Assembly (NCBI GenBank): GCA_963573385.1
Contig: CAUYLG010062914.1
Location: 86,084 to 150,083 of the forward strand
Origin: Cacajao melanocephalus
Lineage: Eukaryota; Chordata; Mammalia; Primates; Pitheciidae
Length of the DNA: 64,000 nucleotides
Direction: 5' to 3'
Shown here: one piece after another, positions 45,712 through 59,075 of the stretch
How the letters are laid out: each line of letters begins with the position of its first letter
How positions within the stretch are numbered: the stretch's first letter is position 1
Program-made: the position numbers and the translations under genes
Notes under the pieces: model-generated
The model's database searches: none
The model's input: only the letters and a program-made list of their open reading frames with translations
What the model was told of the DNA's origin: nothing

Positions 45712-46271
45712 TTGGTGGTGCTGGTGAGGCACAACTCTTGCGAGAGAATGCTGTGGGTTCTTGGCCTTTAATAATTTAAAGAATAAGCGATGGGACCACT
45801 GCAGGTACGCCATATGCTTGTAAAAGTAAGATATTGGACCCAAGAAGTGTTGTAGAAAGGTAATTTTATTTAGGTAGAGAAAAGAGAAGGAAAGGAGAAG
45901 AGAAAAAGAGAAAGACTTCCATGAAGAGTGTGGAAAGGGATTTTAGAGGGGAAAATTCCAGGGGGGCAAGAGAGCTCCCACCGAGTGGGAGGGGATTCCA
46001 GAGAGCTGGAAATTTATCTTGGGTGAAGGAGCAAGGGAATTTATCCTGGGAGAAACCCCCACCTTCCCAAGTTCGTCTGGCCAATGAAAGGAGTTCCCTA
46101 GAACTTCTGCTGGAGTGATTGACTTTTAGTTTCTTCCCATGCCCTTGAAATTTAAACATAAACTGTTAATTTCCCGGAGGGAGAGAGATGGTAGGGGGGC
46201 ATGGTGCTGGGAAATTTTTGCCCTTAAAACTACACCCCCTTATGGACCCGGAAAGAGAACACATTCCCTTA
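45712..46271 (-). repeat. 3' LTR of the provirus
   Basis: Contains the 427-bp block shared with the other LTR (45845-46271) plus a U5-like extension to about 45712 on the minus strand. Several positions differ from the other LTR, roughly one in ten by eye. Confidence 0.65.
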
Positions 46272-47166
46272 TTTCCCCTTCTGAACAGGAAAATATAACT
46301 TTTGTTGGAATAGGGGCGTTGATTCTTTTTAACTACTTCCTGCTGAAATGGGGTGTAGAAGCGTCCCTGCAGTTGAGGTTTTCTCCAGAGAGGAGCCTTT
46401 TAGGGGTGCAGGTTGATTTACAAGTTTATAATAGAGCTTACAAGCCAAGGACATTTGGGGTTTTAGTGGCAGGATTAATTGTGACCTTACGGTTTTATGA
46501 GAAATGAATATGACCAGGTGGTTGAAGATGAGAGGCCCAGAGTTATAAACGAGCCTAGGAGAGAACAGAGCCAGGTTCTTGAAGGCTTTTAGCCCTGTTT
46601 TGATTGATATCTGAGTTCTATGTTTAAAATAACACTTAACTGGTTTACAAAATAGAAGCATTTTTTAAAGAAAGAAACAGGTTTTCCTTCTCTCTGTTGT
46701 TAGCAGATTTAGGGCCCTTTTATTTTTTAAAGCTATGGCAGCTAAAGAGTTAAGCTGGTTTGCAGAGAGAGCTGCCTTTTACAGAGAGAATTAGCAATCT
46801 TTTTTTCTTATTAATTAAGTTTTGAGATAGCTTATAGTAACTGAATACTAGTTACTAGTAACTAGTAACTTTTTCAGCACCAAGTTTTTAGGGCAGGAGA
46901 GAAATACTGAGAAGGCCGTGCCAGCGCCCAGGAGAAGATTGGCTTCCTGGACCTTTATGGTTAGCTTTACCTGGGGCTTTGTGAAGGTGATGGCTTGTGC
47001 TGGCACTTGTTTCAGGCATTTTTAGTACTGCCATTGGGTTATTTGGTTAGACACCTTAGGCCCAGGGGACCTTGGTTTCCACGGACAGTGTACTTTTTAG
47101 TGATTTTCTTGGCACAGCAGGCACGGATGATGGTGGTCCATTTTTGGGGGGACAGTTTTTTATAAC

Positions 47167-47588
47167 AAGTGTTGTAGAAAGGTGATTTTATTTAGGTAGA
47201 GAAAAGAGAAGGAAAGGAGAAGAAGAGAAAGACTTCCACAAAGAGTGTGGAAGGAGATTCCAGAGGGGAAATCCCAGAGGGGAAAGGAAGCTCCCACCGT
47301 GTAGGAGGGAATTCCAGACAGCTGGAAATCCGGTGTGGGTGAAGGAGCAGGGGAATTTATCCTGGGAGAAATTCCTACCTTCCCAAGTTCCTCTGGCCAA
47401 TGAAAGGAGTTCCTTAGAACTTCCGCTGGGGTGATTGACTTTTAGTTTCTTCCCGTGCCCGTGAAATTCAAACATAAACCGTTAAATCTCCCGGATGGAG
47501 AGAGATGGGAGTGGGGCATGGCGCTGGAAAATTCTTGCCCTTAAAACTACGCCTCCTCATGGACCCAGAAAGAGAACACATTCCCTCA
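47167..47588 (-). repeat. 5' LTR of the provirus, truncated
   Basis: Second copy of the LTR block. Similarity to the other copy stops abruptly at 47167, so the U5-like end and any primer-binding site are deleted. Confidence 0.65.
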
Positions 47589-47609
47589 CTAATCATTTTT
47601 GCATCCAGA

Positions 47610-47800
47610 AGGTTTGGCATATCAGAGAAAACATGAACTTTGGAACCAGCTGTAGTTGGATATTACTCTTGGCATTGCCACTTATTAGCTACAGACTCAC
47701 AGGCAAGACACTGAGTTTTAGGATCCACACCTACAAAATAGAAATAATACCTACCTTGCAGGATTCTTATAATGTTAGGATTAACACATATCATATTTAG
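47610..47800 (+). mobile_element. MIR SINE
   Basis: MIR pattern: tttggaaccagctgtagttg, gccacttattagctacagac, acctaccttgcaggattctt. Lies just right of the provirus. Confidence 0.7.
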
Positions 47801-48956
47801 TAATGTCTTTTAAGATGAATTCATAGTATACCCCCTCCTAATGTAATCCATAATCATTATTATTAAATTATTATTCATAAATATTGCATAGGGGTAGAGA
47901 TTTTGAGTGCAGAAGTATGCACAAATCTCAGTCTTTCTGTATCATTTGTCTACCATTTATCTTAATTTATTTGTATCACATCTCTATTTCTGTTGTGGCC
48001 AGTGTGGGAGCTTTCAGTCTATGTATCTAAGCTGGTTAGAGTACAGAGCAAAAGGCTGTTTATGACATATTGTTCCATATTGTCCTTTATTTGTCTCATA
48101 ACACAGATTATAGCTTATACCCAGGCCAGCCATTTCAGAAATGTATGTCACTAATCGCAGAAAATACAGATACAATCTATCACCAATACAAAGAAAAAGA
48201 AATGTTTTATTGGTATATCATATTCACACATAAAAGGCAGAATTATTGCTATTTTGGGTTCCTTAATTTGTAAGATACTAATGGAAGATTTTAAAGTAAT
48301 AACAAATAAAGAACAAATTGACTTTTTAAATTAAAATGTCTTACTAGTTGTAAAACACTAAGTATTTTTTTCTCCTTTATAGTCGTTTTAAATCTTATTC
48401 TTTTTAATCATACTTTTCAGTGTACAAAAGAAATAGAACTCAAATGCTATGAAAAATCTATGTTGCTAGTGTTTGCATCAAATAAACAACAGTGTGGTTT
48501 ACATTTCATGAGAAGCATCATTTTTTAATAATGTTCACCATAAAATTTGTAGTCTAAGGAACTTGAGAATATTATGTAATATTTTCATCTGGGGCATCTT
48601 ATCTGAGGGATTTTGTTGTCAAACAAAAAATAAAAGGTCAAGGGAGTTTTGTTGTCTAATACCTTTTATTTAGTTCAAAAAGTGAACAAACATTTTCTGA
48701 GTTTTTACTACATGCAAGACACTGGGAAGATTAAAAAATAATGAATAGATTATAGATAATGGAGATGCATTGTCTGCAGTTGGTAAATTTAGAATATCTA
48801 AACTGATCCAAAAATAATATGAATTAATCTCTGGTAAATGTTAAAAGATAGTATTTACATACAGGTGGGTTGAGGAAGGCCATGATAGTCATTCCACTGG
48901 AAAATGTGAAATATTCACTCAAGGAATGTACATTTTAATAGTATAGAGCAAATGTG

Positions 48957-49060
48957 GTGGGAGGATGGCTTGACCCTAGGAGATTCAGGCTGTAGTGAGC
49001 CCTACAGTGACACTACACTCCAGCCTGGGTAACAGAGTGAGAACCTGTTTCAAAAAGAAA
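48957..49060 (+). mobile_element. Partial Alu (one monomer), sense
   Basis: About 105 bp with ggaggatggcttgacc, gctgtagtgagcc and ctccagcctgggtaacagag followed by an A-rich tail. Only the 3' half of one monomer is present. Confidence 0.8.
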
Positions 49061-50395
49061 AAATATAGAGAGAGTGTTAAAAAGTACAATTTTTGAGCAA
49101 ACGCTTAGTTATAGATTCCTTGATTATATAGCTATGTTTTTTAATTGAATGAATCCCATGTACCGTTATACAGTATGTGCTTAAGAATAAAAAAAATAGA
49201 GATACTTATAGAACTAATTACAGCCAAATTTTGAATATGTAATACTTCAAATTTTCTTAAATATACCCAAAATACTTCCTTAATTTGACAGAACCATAAA
49301 ATGTCTGATTTCTGGCAGTCTTTTCCATGCCCCGACTAGACAATCTGTAAACATATTGTCCAACTCTTCAAGATACCACTATGACTTGCAAATTGCATAT
49401 CTGAATTGTTCTAAGTTTGTTTATTCCTGCTCTGTGAGTCTTCCCTTGTTTCTAATTAAATTTGGAACAGTGTGAAAAGGTTATCTGTTTGGCTTTAGTG
49501 ATCGTTGAATATGTATCTTGTCACATAATTGACATGAAGATTTCCTAAACTGACATTAATGGTAATTTGAGTCTATTTGAGGAATCACAAAAGTTTACTG
49601 AAGAAAGCATTATGACTGCTATTATTTTTAATTGGAGACCAAAAATCCATAGCAATATATTATTCCTTGAAAATATTCAAAGATGATGTTTATCCCATGA
49701 AAATAACTGAGTAGGTTGCAAGGTCAATTTAAGTTTAGTTCTGACATGCAACTTGTCGAAACTAAATCGCTACATAATTTTTCTAATTGATTAGTATATG
49801 ATCAGCTGTAAAGATTCCGAAAAGACACATTGAATTTGTCATAGGAAGTTTAGTCTCCTCCTACATTCAGAATAATCATCATCAGTATTTGTTATGATTC
49901 TCAAGGTTCTATTAATATTAATGCTTAGCTATATGGAAAGCCAACCTGTCTTGAATACTGGCTGATACTCATTTATGAATAGTTCTGTTTTTGTGTTAAT
50001 ATATTTCTGGTTTCTCTTTATTTGCCTTCCATTCTAAAGAACATTTCCATAAAGCAAGATCTTATTAAGAAAAGATCTCTATGCTCCAACCTTGTATTTC
50101 TTATTTTAATACTATGGTCCAGAGCAGGTACAGGTGATTTCCTCATCAATCTCAGCAAATACAGCTAAACTCCCTGAGTGGTAAAAGACTGACCTAATGA
50201 AGATGCATTATACCAAACCCATGGAGAAAATGAGAGAGGAAGAAAAAAAGGAACAGCTTTTTTATTTGAGTTATGTTAATGATAATTTTTTTGCCCTTAT
50301 GTGTTTTATAAAATACATTTTACATCCAGTTCAGTTACAAATTAAAGATACATAAGCTCTTTCTTTCAACATGAGATCTTAAACATGTATTACAG

Positions 50396-50572
50396 GTCAT
50401 GGCTATTGGTCGTACCTTTGAGGAATGTTTCCAGAAGGCCTTACGGATGTGCCATCCATCGATAGAAGGTTTCAGTCCCCGTCTCCCAATGAACAAAGAA
50501 TGGCCATCTAACCTAGATCTTAGAAAAGAGTTGTCTGAGCCAACCAGCACCCGTATGTATGCCATTGCCAAG
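50396..50572 (+). CDS. CPS1: CPS1 exon 20, into central domain
   Basis: 177 nt, 59 codons (798-856), phase 0 at both ends. It encodes [20 protein letters not shown], the E.MAIGR.FEE...KALR motif of CPSases, then the start of the central oligomerisation-like domain ending in YAIAK. It is the least conserved exon in the window: Cys for Ser808, Ser for Thr824, Thr for Ser847 and Met for Ile851 relative to remembered human sequence. Acceptor gtattacag, donor gtaaga. An inverted Alu pair flanks it. Confidence 0.95.
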
Positions 50573-50793
50573 GTAAGATATTACAAGGGGCCCAGAGCTA
50601 CTGTTTTTCCAGAACATAGTCAGTCTGGACATGACAATAAAACTGAATTACAAAGTGGTTTTAAATCAGGGATTTTGGGAAAAATTTTAATTCTTTTGTA
50701 GTATTAAACTGGAAATGTCTATAAATTTCATCAGAGTATTCTATAATTAATGATAAATTATCATTTTTAAATTCACTTTAAGCCTGGATTTAG

Positions 50794-51105
<312 letters not shown>

Positions 51106-52848
51106 ACATTGCAGTTTTAAAGGATGATTAAATAGATAAAATGTCCCCCTTTTTAAGTATACTTAGTACTAATGCTCGTAAGTAGATTTGACAATATTGA
51201 CTTGTCCTTTCCTATTAACTTAATCACATGTTCCTTGAATGTGTAAAATTGTATTGAAGAAAGGAAGATGCAAACAATAATGTCCCTTAGTATGTGCTAC
51301 CTGAGTCTAGAATAATCATAATTTATTTGCTTCTCTTTCTGTGTTTAAAAAAACAGCAGCAGACTATAAAGGTTCCCCATGATTATAGGGTTTTTCATGT
51401 AATTATTTTATTGGTCTTACATTTGGGAAAAAAGGCCCTGCATTTCTCACTTCCTTCTACTAGTTGCTTCTCATGCAAATTAAATGTCATGTTAATCTCC
51501 TTTCATATTTACTGTGCTTAGAGTTTTGAAGTTTCAGCTCATCTGATTTTATAAAAGGTGACTTGGGCAGCTGGAATCTGTCTGGTCAGAAATCCCTGAA
51601 AGGCTTTCTGACATTTAAGGAAGCGCAAGCATTAATCCTCCAACAGTGTCAAACTGCACTGCTTCTACAAAGCCCCACAGTCCATTTTAGATGTGTGTGT
51701 GTGTGTGTGCATGCATGTGGGATGAGCCGATGAAAACATAAACTTTCTCTTTAAAGGGAAATCTGTCTTTGTAATTTGGCTATGTAAAACCAGAAAAATG
51801 CTGTTAGTGATTTTGAATCCATAGCAACTTTTATGTTCATATTTTGAGTCTTTAAGAGACCAGAGGAGAGAAAGGGATATTTCCTTCATTGCATCTAATG
51901 TATATTCTCCTGATTCTTATGGTTTCTCAATGGAAAATATTCAAGCCCCACTGAAATTCTGGGAGTTGCTATTATCTCTTGAAGGGCATTTTCCAATGTT
52001 GAGTTTCAAGGCAATCAGCATTTTTCTCTGGTGGCAGTGGGTGGGATAGCAGTGATAAGAAGTTACTTTAGAAAGCCAATTCACCGTCACCATTTATTAT
52101 TCCTATTTCAGTCTTTTATTTAAGATGCAACTCATGACATTCATATGTGTGTGTGTATATATATAATTTTTTCTCAGGCAAAGGACAGTGAAGATATTTT
52201 TTCCTTAAGTCTAGCAATTATGTTTCTGCCACTTTGAGGCAGATGAAACAGGGAAGCATTTCCAAGTTCCCAACTATGCTTGTAAAACTCAAGCAAATCC
52301 CTCATTCTTTTCTAACAGACTTATAAAGGATGGGAATCCAGGAAAAATGTGTGGAGGTTCTTTATTTCACGAAGTACCCTATATACAAGCAAGAAGTACA
52401 GGGTCTGAGTATAAATTATTGTCTGCTCGAGTGCTGGGAGAAGGAACTGATTTCTGTTTGTTAGAGGTCATCATTACTGTTCATTTCCACAGCAACCAGG
52501 ACCTTGGTGATTTTGACAAAGAATATAAGGACCATGGAGGGCTGAAGGGGAAAAAGAATGAAAGGAATGTGTAAATCTTTGCTTGCTTTCATGATTTTTA
52601 GAAAACAGCAACTTGCTCAGAGGTCTGATATTTGCAGCAGCCTTATTTCAGGATGACTGGATCATCACCTCTTTTGATTTGGGGAGAATGCAGGGCATTA
52701 TTTTTTATTTTGGAACATTAAAGTAATCTCACACTTGTTTGGGGTCATTATAGACTTCATTATAGCGGCGTTACGTAGCAAAGCTGTAGTGCTTGGAGAT
52801 AAGGTCTTAAGACTGGCATGATCTTGCTTGCTGTTAGAAAGCAAGGAT

Positions 52849-53219
52849 TTTCTTTATCCAATCTATCATTGATGGGCATTTGAGTTGGTTCCAAGTCTTT
52901 GCTATTGTGAACAGTGCTGCAATAAACATACATGTGCATGTGTCTTTAAAGCAGAATGATTTATAATCCTTTGGGTATATACCCAGTAATGGGATTTGCT
53001 GGGTCAAATGGTATTTCTAGTTTTAGATCCTTGAGGAATAGCCACCCTGTCTTCCGCAATGGTTGAACTAATTTACACTCCCAGCAACAGTGTAAAAGCA
53101 TACCTATTTCTCCACATCCTCTCCAGCATCTGTTGTTTCCTGACTTTTTAATGATCTCCATTCTAACTGGCATGAGATGGTGATTTGCATTTCCCTAATG
53201 ACAAGTGATGATGAGCTTT
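52849..53219 (-). mobile_element. LINE-1, inverted 5' segment
   Basis: Reverse-complement L1 ORF2 3' region (ggtatatacccagtaatggg, tggcatgagatggtg). It is directly followed by a sense L1 segment at 53220, whose L1 position continues where this one leaves off. Confidence 0.9.
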
Positions 53220-53591
53220 TAAATGTGGCACATATACATCATGGAATACTATCCAAACACAAAAAAGGATGAGTTCATGTCCTTTGCGGAGACATGGATA
53301 AAGCTGGAAACCATCATTCTCAGCAATCTAACAGAAAACCAAACACCACATGTTCTCACTCATAAGTGGGAGTTGAACAATGAGAACACATGGACACAGG
53401 GAGAGAAACATCACACACCAGGGCCTGTTGGGGGTGGGGGGATGGGGAAGAATAGCGTTAGGAGAAATATCTAATGCAGATGACAGGGTGATGGGTGCAG
53501 CAATCCACCATGGCATGTGCATACCTATGTAACAAACCTGTATGTCCTGCACATGTATCCCAGAACTTAAAGTATTAAAAAAAAAAAAAAG
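53220..53591 (+). mobile_element. LINE-1 3' end with poly(A)
   Basis: Sense L1 from atgtggcacatatacatcat through the 3' UTR (cacatggacacagggagag) to a poly(A) run at 53578-53591. Forms one insertion with the inverted segment on its left. Confidence 0.92.
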
Positions 53592-54997
53592 AAAAGAGAG
53601 AAAAAGAAATCATGAATTTGACTGTAGTTGTCCTTTCCTTCATTCCAGTGAAATGAGTACAGGATTCTAGACCCTCCCTCACTGTGTGTGCTTGTGTGAA
53701 AACCTCATTTGATCTATCAAAATTTCAGTAACTTAAGGTTCTCTCCACCTCACAGTGTTGATGGCCAACAGCTAATTGTGCTTTTAATCACTTAGAAAGT
53801 AAGACAGAATATTAAGTCTTTGTGAACCTGACTGTAATTACAGGGATAATTAAACAAAAGAAACACAAATTGACTGAGGAAATGAACATGGCTTTGAGTA
53901 TTTCCATTAAATGTCATCTTAAGTCTAGTCAACGAAATTATGAGTTATGGCCATATCTCAGTGATTATAATGAGGATCTTTTTGATACTACAAATAAGTA
54001 AAAGCTTTAATAAAAAGTAAGCTCCCTGAGCTGAAACATAATGGCAGAGTTACTAGTTACATATACTTCTTAATGGGTTTTTAAAATGCAGTATGTCATT
54101 CTAAAATGTGTTGTTCTGGGATATTTTCTGATTTTTCACTGGGTATATACACATACACACATATATACATATATAAAAGAATAAGAATAGACATCCTTTA
54201 GAATAAAGATTTTGGTTCTGAGAGTTTATCTCTTCTTTCAGTTAAATTTTCTACTCAGCTTAATGACCCATAGTTGTAGTTTTATTTTTGAGAAATTGCT
54301 AAAGTAAGCTTGAGGAAGAGGCTGAGTTGCCTATCAGAGCAGAAGTTATTACTACATTGTTTTGAAATATATTAGGATTTTTTTAAATGCCTGCCTTAGC
54401 ACAAAAGTCATAGTGACCGACTCAAAATAATTTCCTGTTTGAAGTCCTCTGTGAGGAAATATTCTGGAGGAATAATGCCAAGCCAGATCTGACCCATAAT
54501 TTCTCACTGACTATTGTATGTTTCTGTGAATGTGGAGTGAGGTGATGAAAATATGCTATCTGCTGCAAGATAACTGTCAACAATACAAGTTAAGTGAACA
54601 TTATATTAATTCTAGATTTTCTAACCAATCTGGCTTAACTGTAGTTTCAAGAGACTCTCTTTAATTCCAAAGAGATGTACCAAATTTAAGATATAATTGG
54701 TAATATGATCAAATAAAGAGGAGCGAGCCAAACCTGTTTGGAAGATTTTTCTGAGAACACACCACTCTGATAACTCAAGGCAGGCACCTCCTCTGCATGC
54801 CATTTGTGGATATAGTTGGTACTATCTTTATGTTTAGTTGAAGGAATGTCAATGATGTCAGTTTCATGTTTCATAACTCAGTCTATAGTCTCAGACTCTC
54901 TAAACAACACACAGAGGCATGACTGTATGTGTTTTCAACCAAATAAGACATTTAGAAAAATGTTTGCCAAACAAAGTATCTCTTCTCCTCTTGGCAG

Positions 54998-55116
54998 GCC
55001 ATTGATGACAACATGTCCCTTGATGAGATTGAGAAGCTCACATACATTGACAAGTGGTTTCTGTATAAGATGCGTGACATTTTAAACATGGAAAAGACAC
55101 TGAAAGGGCTCAACAG
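54998..55116 (+). CDS. CPS1: CPS1 exon 21, central domain
   Basis: 119 nt, codons 857-896, ending two bases into a Ser codon, so exon 22 must start in phase 2. It encodes [20 protein letters not shown] and [19 protein letters not shown]. The LT.IDKWFL.K...I pattern is the conserved helical core of the CPSase central domain. No difference from human noticed. Acceptor ctcctcttggcag, donor gtaagg. No further CPS1 exon was found in the remaining 8.9 kb. Confidence 0.95.
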
Positions 55117-58100
55117 GTAAGGCAGTATTGCTCTCTTTTACGCCAGATATCTTCAGTACAATTTTTGGAGGCTTCCTTCTCTTAAGCATTTGGTCAACAT
55201 TGTAATTCAATGAGGTAAATAATGCCAGTGTTGGAAAAGAGTGCCCATAGCCAGAAGACAAATGGCAGGTGTTTTTTATTTTTATTTTTTTTAGATGTTT
55301 ACGTTTAGAAATGTATCCATTAATCTTTTCAGTGATCTTCTATTCCCATCCTTGTCATCAGATATAGTAATAGGTCTTTAAAATGTACAAAATTGGTATA
55401 CATTTATGAACATGTGTTATTACGAAGTATTACCTAGATTTAAATTTTATTTATTAAATGAATATTTCTGTTTTCTATACATTTTCTTCTACATTCTAAA
55501 GTCTGTTTCTCCTTTTAATATCAAATTATACATTGGTTTATATTGAGGAGAAAATGCATTCCTCTTGTATTCTGTTTTTAAATTGGGACATCCAGTTCAG
55601 CATACAAATAAGCCACATTCAGGTTTCTCACTAGACTCTTTATCTCTGACTAATTTACATTTTCATCTCTGTCATGGCCAATTATTTTTAAACTTCATTG
55701 TATGTTGAGAATACTTTGATAATGTTAGTGCCTTAAAATCTACTTTTAAATTTTTCATGGGAAAACTGTTTGCTGGGATACCTTAGGCTGATGAAATCAT
55801 GGATCGGTTTTAAACATGTATCTTTGAAAAGAGGAGCATTTATTAGCTGATTAAAGAAGACAATATAGTCCTCTTGAACTTCTTCCCTCCAAAAGCACTC
55901 TGAAATACACTACTATTGGAAAGACGTCTCACCTGGAAGCTAGGGATGTGTTTAGAGAGGGAAAAATTTTGATTGTATAAAAATCGTTCTCAAGAATTGG
56001 ACAAAATGTAGATACTTTAATCACTTAAAATATTTTTGAGGACAGTAGAAGATCTCAAAACTTGGATTGCTCAACTATTCGGCAATTGCAACATATAATT
56101 GGGTTCCTGCATTTGCCTGATCAATATATGTATAAACTGGGCAATAAAACACTTACTTTTCTTTTTGAGAAAGATTATGTTCTTTTTCATCCGTTTAATT
56201 ATTGCCCATGTCAAATACTTGGTTTTGAAAACTGAGGAATTCTATCTGACAAAGATGGAACTAGCTATAGTTGCTTGTAAATCATCCTTTCTAGTGATCA
56301 CATAAAATGAACAGTAGATAGCAAATAAGTTAGGAATTGAGCCTATACATTTATCTTATAATTTTGCTGACTTAAGTTTTCCTTTCTTGGTTTATGATGC
56401 CGGCAGAACTTCTGTGTTGAATTATAGTCTGTTCTACTGTTCTCAGTTTCAGGAAACTGATTTCAAATGCCTATGAAACCACTCCAGCTAAGCCACATGG
56501 GGGTGCTAGAAACTTATAGTATGCCAGTCACAGCAGTGGAAGAGACCCAGGGTGGAAAATAGCAGATGTTATTGTGATTTAAATTTCCACTTGATATACA
56601 TTCTGATTTTTGGACAAATTCAATGTTTTAATTGAATAGTTTTCGTTACAACCAGAAGGCAGGTTGAGATTCTAACTAAGCATAAATAAGGGTATATTGA
56701 TAGCGAAAAAGGTCCTTGGAGGATTAAAACAACACACTGTTACAGATCACTTATAATATTTTTCTGACTTCCACATTCTGTTGCATTTATCTGCTGATAA
56801 TTTGATGTTTTCAATCTCCACTTTCTGGCATAAATATATTAGTAAATAGAGATATTTTCTATCATTCATAATGATCTACTTTTAAAACTATTTAACGCTT
56901 TGTATCATTTCAAAAATTTTTTAAAATTATACTTACAATCATCTCTACTGTATGAGCTTGTTTTTGATCCAGGAAGGTTGAAGTGTCTATTATATAGCAA
57001 AAGCTAAAGTACACCTAGAGTGGAACTCAGCAGATGATCCACGGCATCAGCAAACCTAAATCCTGAACTCATTATCTGAGTGTCACTTTATGGTTTAATT
57101 TCTTTCTTTTTGAAGTGTCATTGATGCACACATAGCAATTTGATAATGATTGTTATTTAGTGGTATTAGATAAATAACAAGAATAGATGGCCACTAAGGC
57201 TACCTATCTCAATCATTTTGTGGCATATAGGTGTCTGAAGTTGAAAGGCTATGACAGCTGATAGAATGTTAAGTATGTAGGCCTTGAGTTTCCTTGCCCT
57301 ATACTCACCATTAGTCTGGGTCATGGGTCCTCTGTTTTTCTCAGCCCCTTAACATCCAGGGAGGCTTAGTCATCAAGGTATATATTGCTCCAACAGTAAC
57401 AAGAGCTCCCTATTACTGATCTATAGCTGACTTAACATACTGCCAGTTTGGAGAGGGGCAGAGAAAATTAGTTGTTCTTTTTCATTTGCATTTATTTATG
57501 GTTTAATATGAAGATCTCAACTGCTTCTGCATTAGAATAGCTATCTGTAGGCCATTCTACACAGGAGGTAGCAATTTATTTGGTGTGAGTTGAGAGAACT
57601 CCAAAGTTCTCCTGCCTCAACATCTATCTCTGGTGCCATTTTGCCACACTCCCTTTGTACTCTTCATATAGATCCTTGGGAAGACAGGCAGTGGTGATCT
57701 CACTTGGGAAAAAAGAAGTAACTTAAGAGAAAGAAGTATAGAACTCTAGACGTGGGTTTTCTGGTTCCATCCTTGTACATTGGAAGGAGCACAGACTACG
57801 GAGCCAGATATTGGTGCGTAGTCCTCCCCACTACAGAATCAGAGGTACCTTACCTGTTTCATTTCTCCAGCTTCATGTTCTTTCTCTTAATCTCTGCTTC
57901 TAGTTTTTTTATGAAGCTTAAATTTATGTAAGTATAAATGACATCTGACATATTGTGAAGGCCCAAGAAAAATTTTCCTCTTTTCCCCTGAAAATAAAAA
58001 TACTATTTGTTATAATAAAGGTTATTTTATGGTTTTAGATATGCACATTTAAAGATTCATTTTCAGAGTCATAATTTTCATTTGCTTACATAGTTTGCAA

Positions 58101-58648
58101 CGTATCATTTCTTAATTTCCTTTATGATGCATTGTCACTTATTTTAAGATCAGACCTATTTTTTTAAAGGAAGCAATCAATGATAACTACTGATGCAAAT
58201 GCTTTTCTTATCAAAAGATAAATAGCACTCCTTTATGCTAATGAATAAAAATTTCCACTGTACAGTTGTTAATCAAGCTCAAGTTCTAAAGTCCAACAAA
58301 CACATTTACTAGCAGAGGACGGACATATCACTAAATTGATGGTCAGTCTCTGACTTGTGTTTACGTATAGTTATCTGAAATGAAGTTCAGAATTTGAGTT
58401 CCAAATAGAATATACTCACATATTTAGTGTATATAAATATTCACAGACTGAGATGTGGAAACAAAACAATGATTGTAACCAGGCAGACATTACGGAAATA
58501 GCTGATGAGTTTTCTATGTCTGTGAGATAGTAGAAATTATAAGAAGAAATCCCCTTCCTTGAAGGGCAGAGATAAACATGTATCATGCTCATGATGATGT
58601 ATGAAATCTCATCTTTATGCAGGGTGATGAGACAAGAGGGATAGGTAT

Positions 58649-59075
58649 ATTAGGCCATTCTTGCATTGTTATAAAGAAATATCAGAGACTGGGTAATTTA
58701 TGAAGAGATTTAATTGGCTCACAGTTCTATAAACTTTACAGGAAGCATGGTGCTAGCATCTGCTTGGCTTCTAGGGAGACCTCAGGAATCTTACAATCAT
58801 GGCAGAAGGCAAAGGGAAAGTAGGCGTGTCCTATGGAAAAAGCAGGAGCCAGCCAGAAGAGTCAGTGGGGAGGTTCCACACACTTTTATACAACCAGATT
58901 ATGCAAGAATTTACTGGTTGTTGCCAGGAGAGCACCAAAGGGTTGGTGCTAAATCATTCATGAGAAATCTGCTCCCAAAATCGAGTCATCTCCCACTAGT
59001 CCCCATCTCCAACACTAGGGATTAAATATCAATCTGAGATTTGGCTGGGGACAAATATGAAAACTGTATCAACAG
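58649..59075 (-). mobile_element. MaLR-type solo LTR (MST/MLT1-like)
   Basis: Reverse-complement MaLR LTR features: tattaggccattcttgcat at the end, gagactgggtaatttatgaa, aatcatggcagaaggcaaag, and ctccaacactagggatta toward the other end. No internal region is attached, so it looks like a solo LTR. Its short ORF is not a gene. Confidence 0.8.

Larger units (their letters stand above)
45712..47588 (-). mobile_element. Decayed LTR provirus (ERV1-like), minus strand
   Basis: Two related blocks of about 425 bp in the same orientation (45845-46271 and 47167-47588) enclose about 0.9 kb. On the minus strand each block starts with T(G/A)AGGGAATGTG and holds an AATAAA signal, as LTRs do. A purine tract (cagaaggggaaa, minus strand, 46272-46283) sits exactly before the downstream LTR, the position expected of a polypurine tract. 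The interior is far too short for a full virus, has no intact frame, and shows only a weak protease-like stretch near 46880-46990. The upstream LTR lacks the U5-like part that the other one keeps. The family name is not certain. Confidence 0.7.

Noticed and set aside
45866..46661. Several overlapping ORFs of about 100 aa on both strands
   Set aside because: They lie in the LTR and decayed interior of the provirus, and the similar ORF at 47188-47475 is the second LTR.
58714..59025. 103-aa plus-strand ORF
   Set aside because: Antisense reading of a MaLR LTR.
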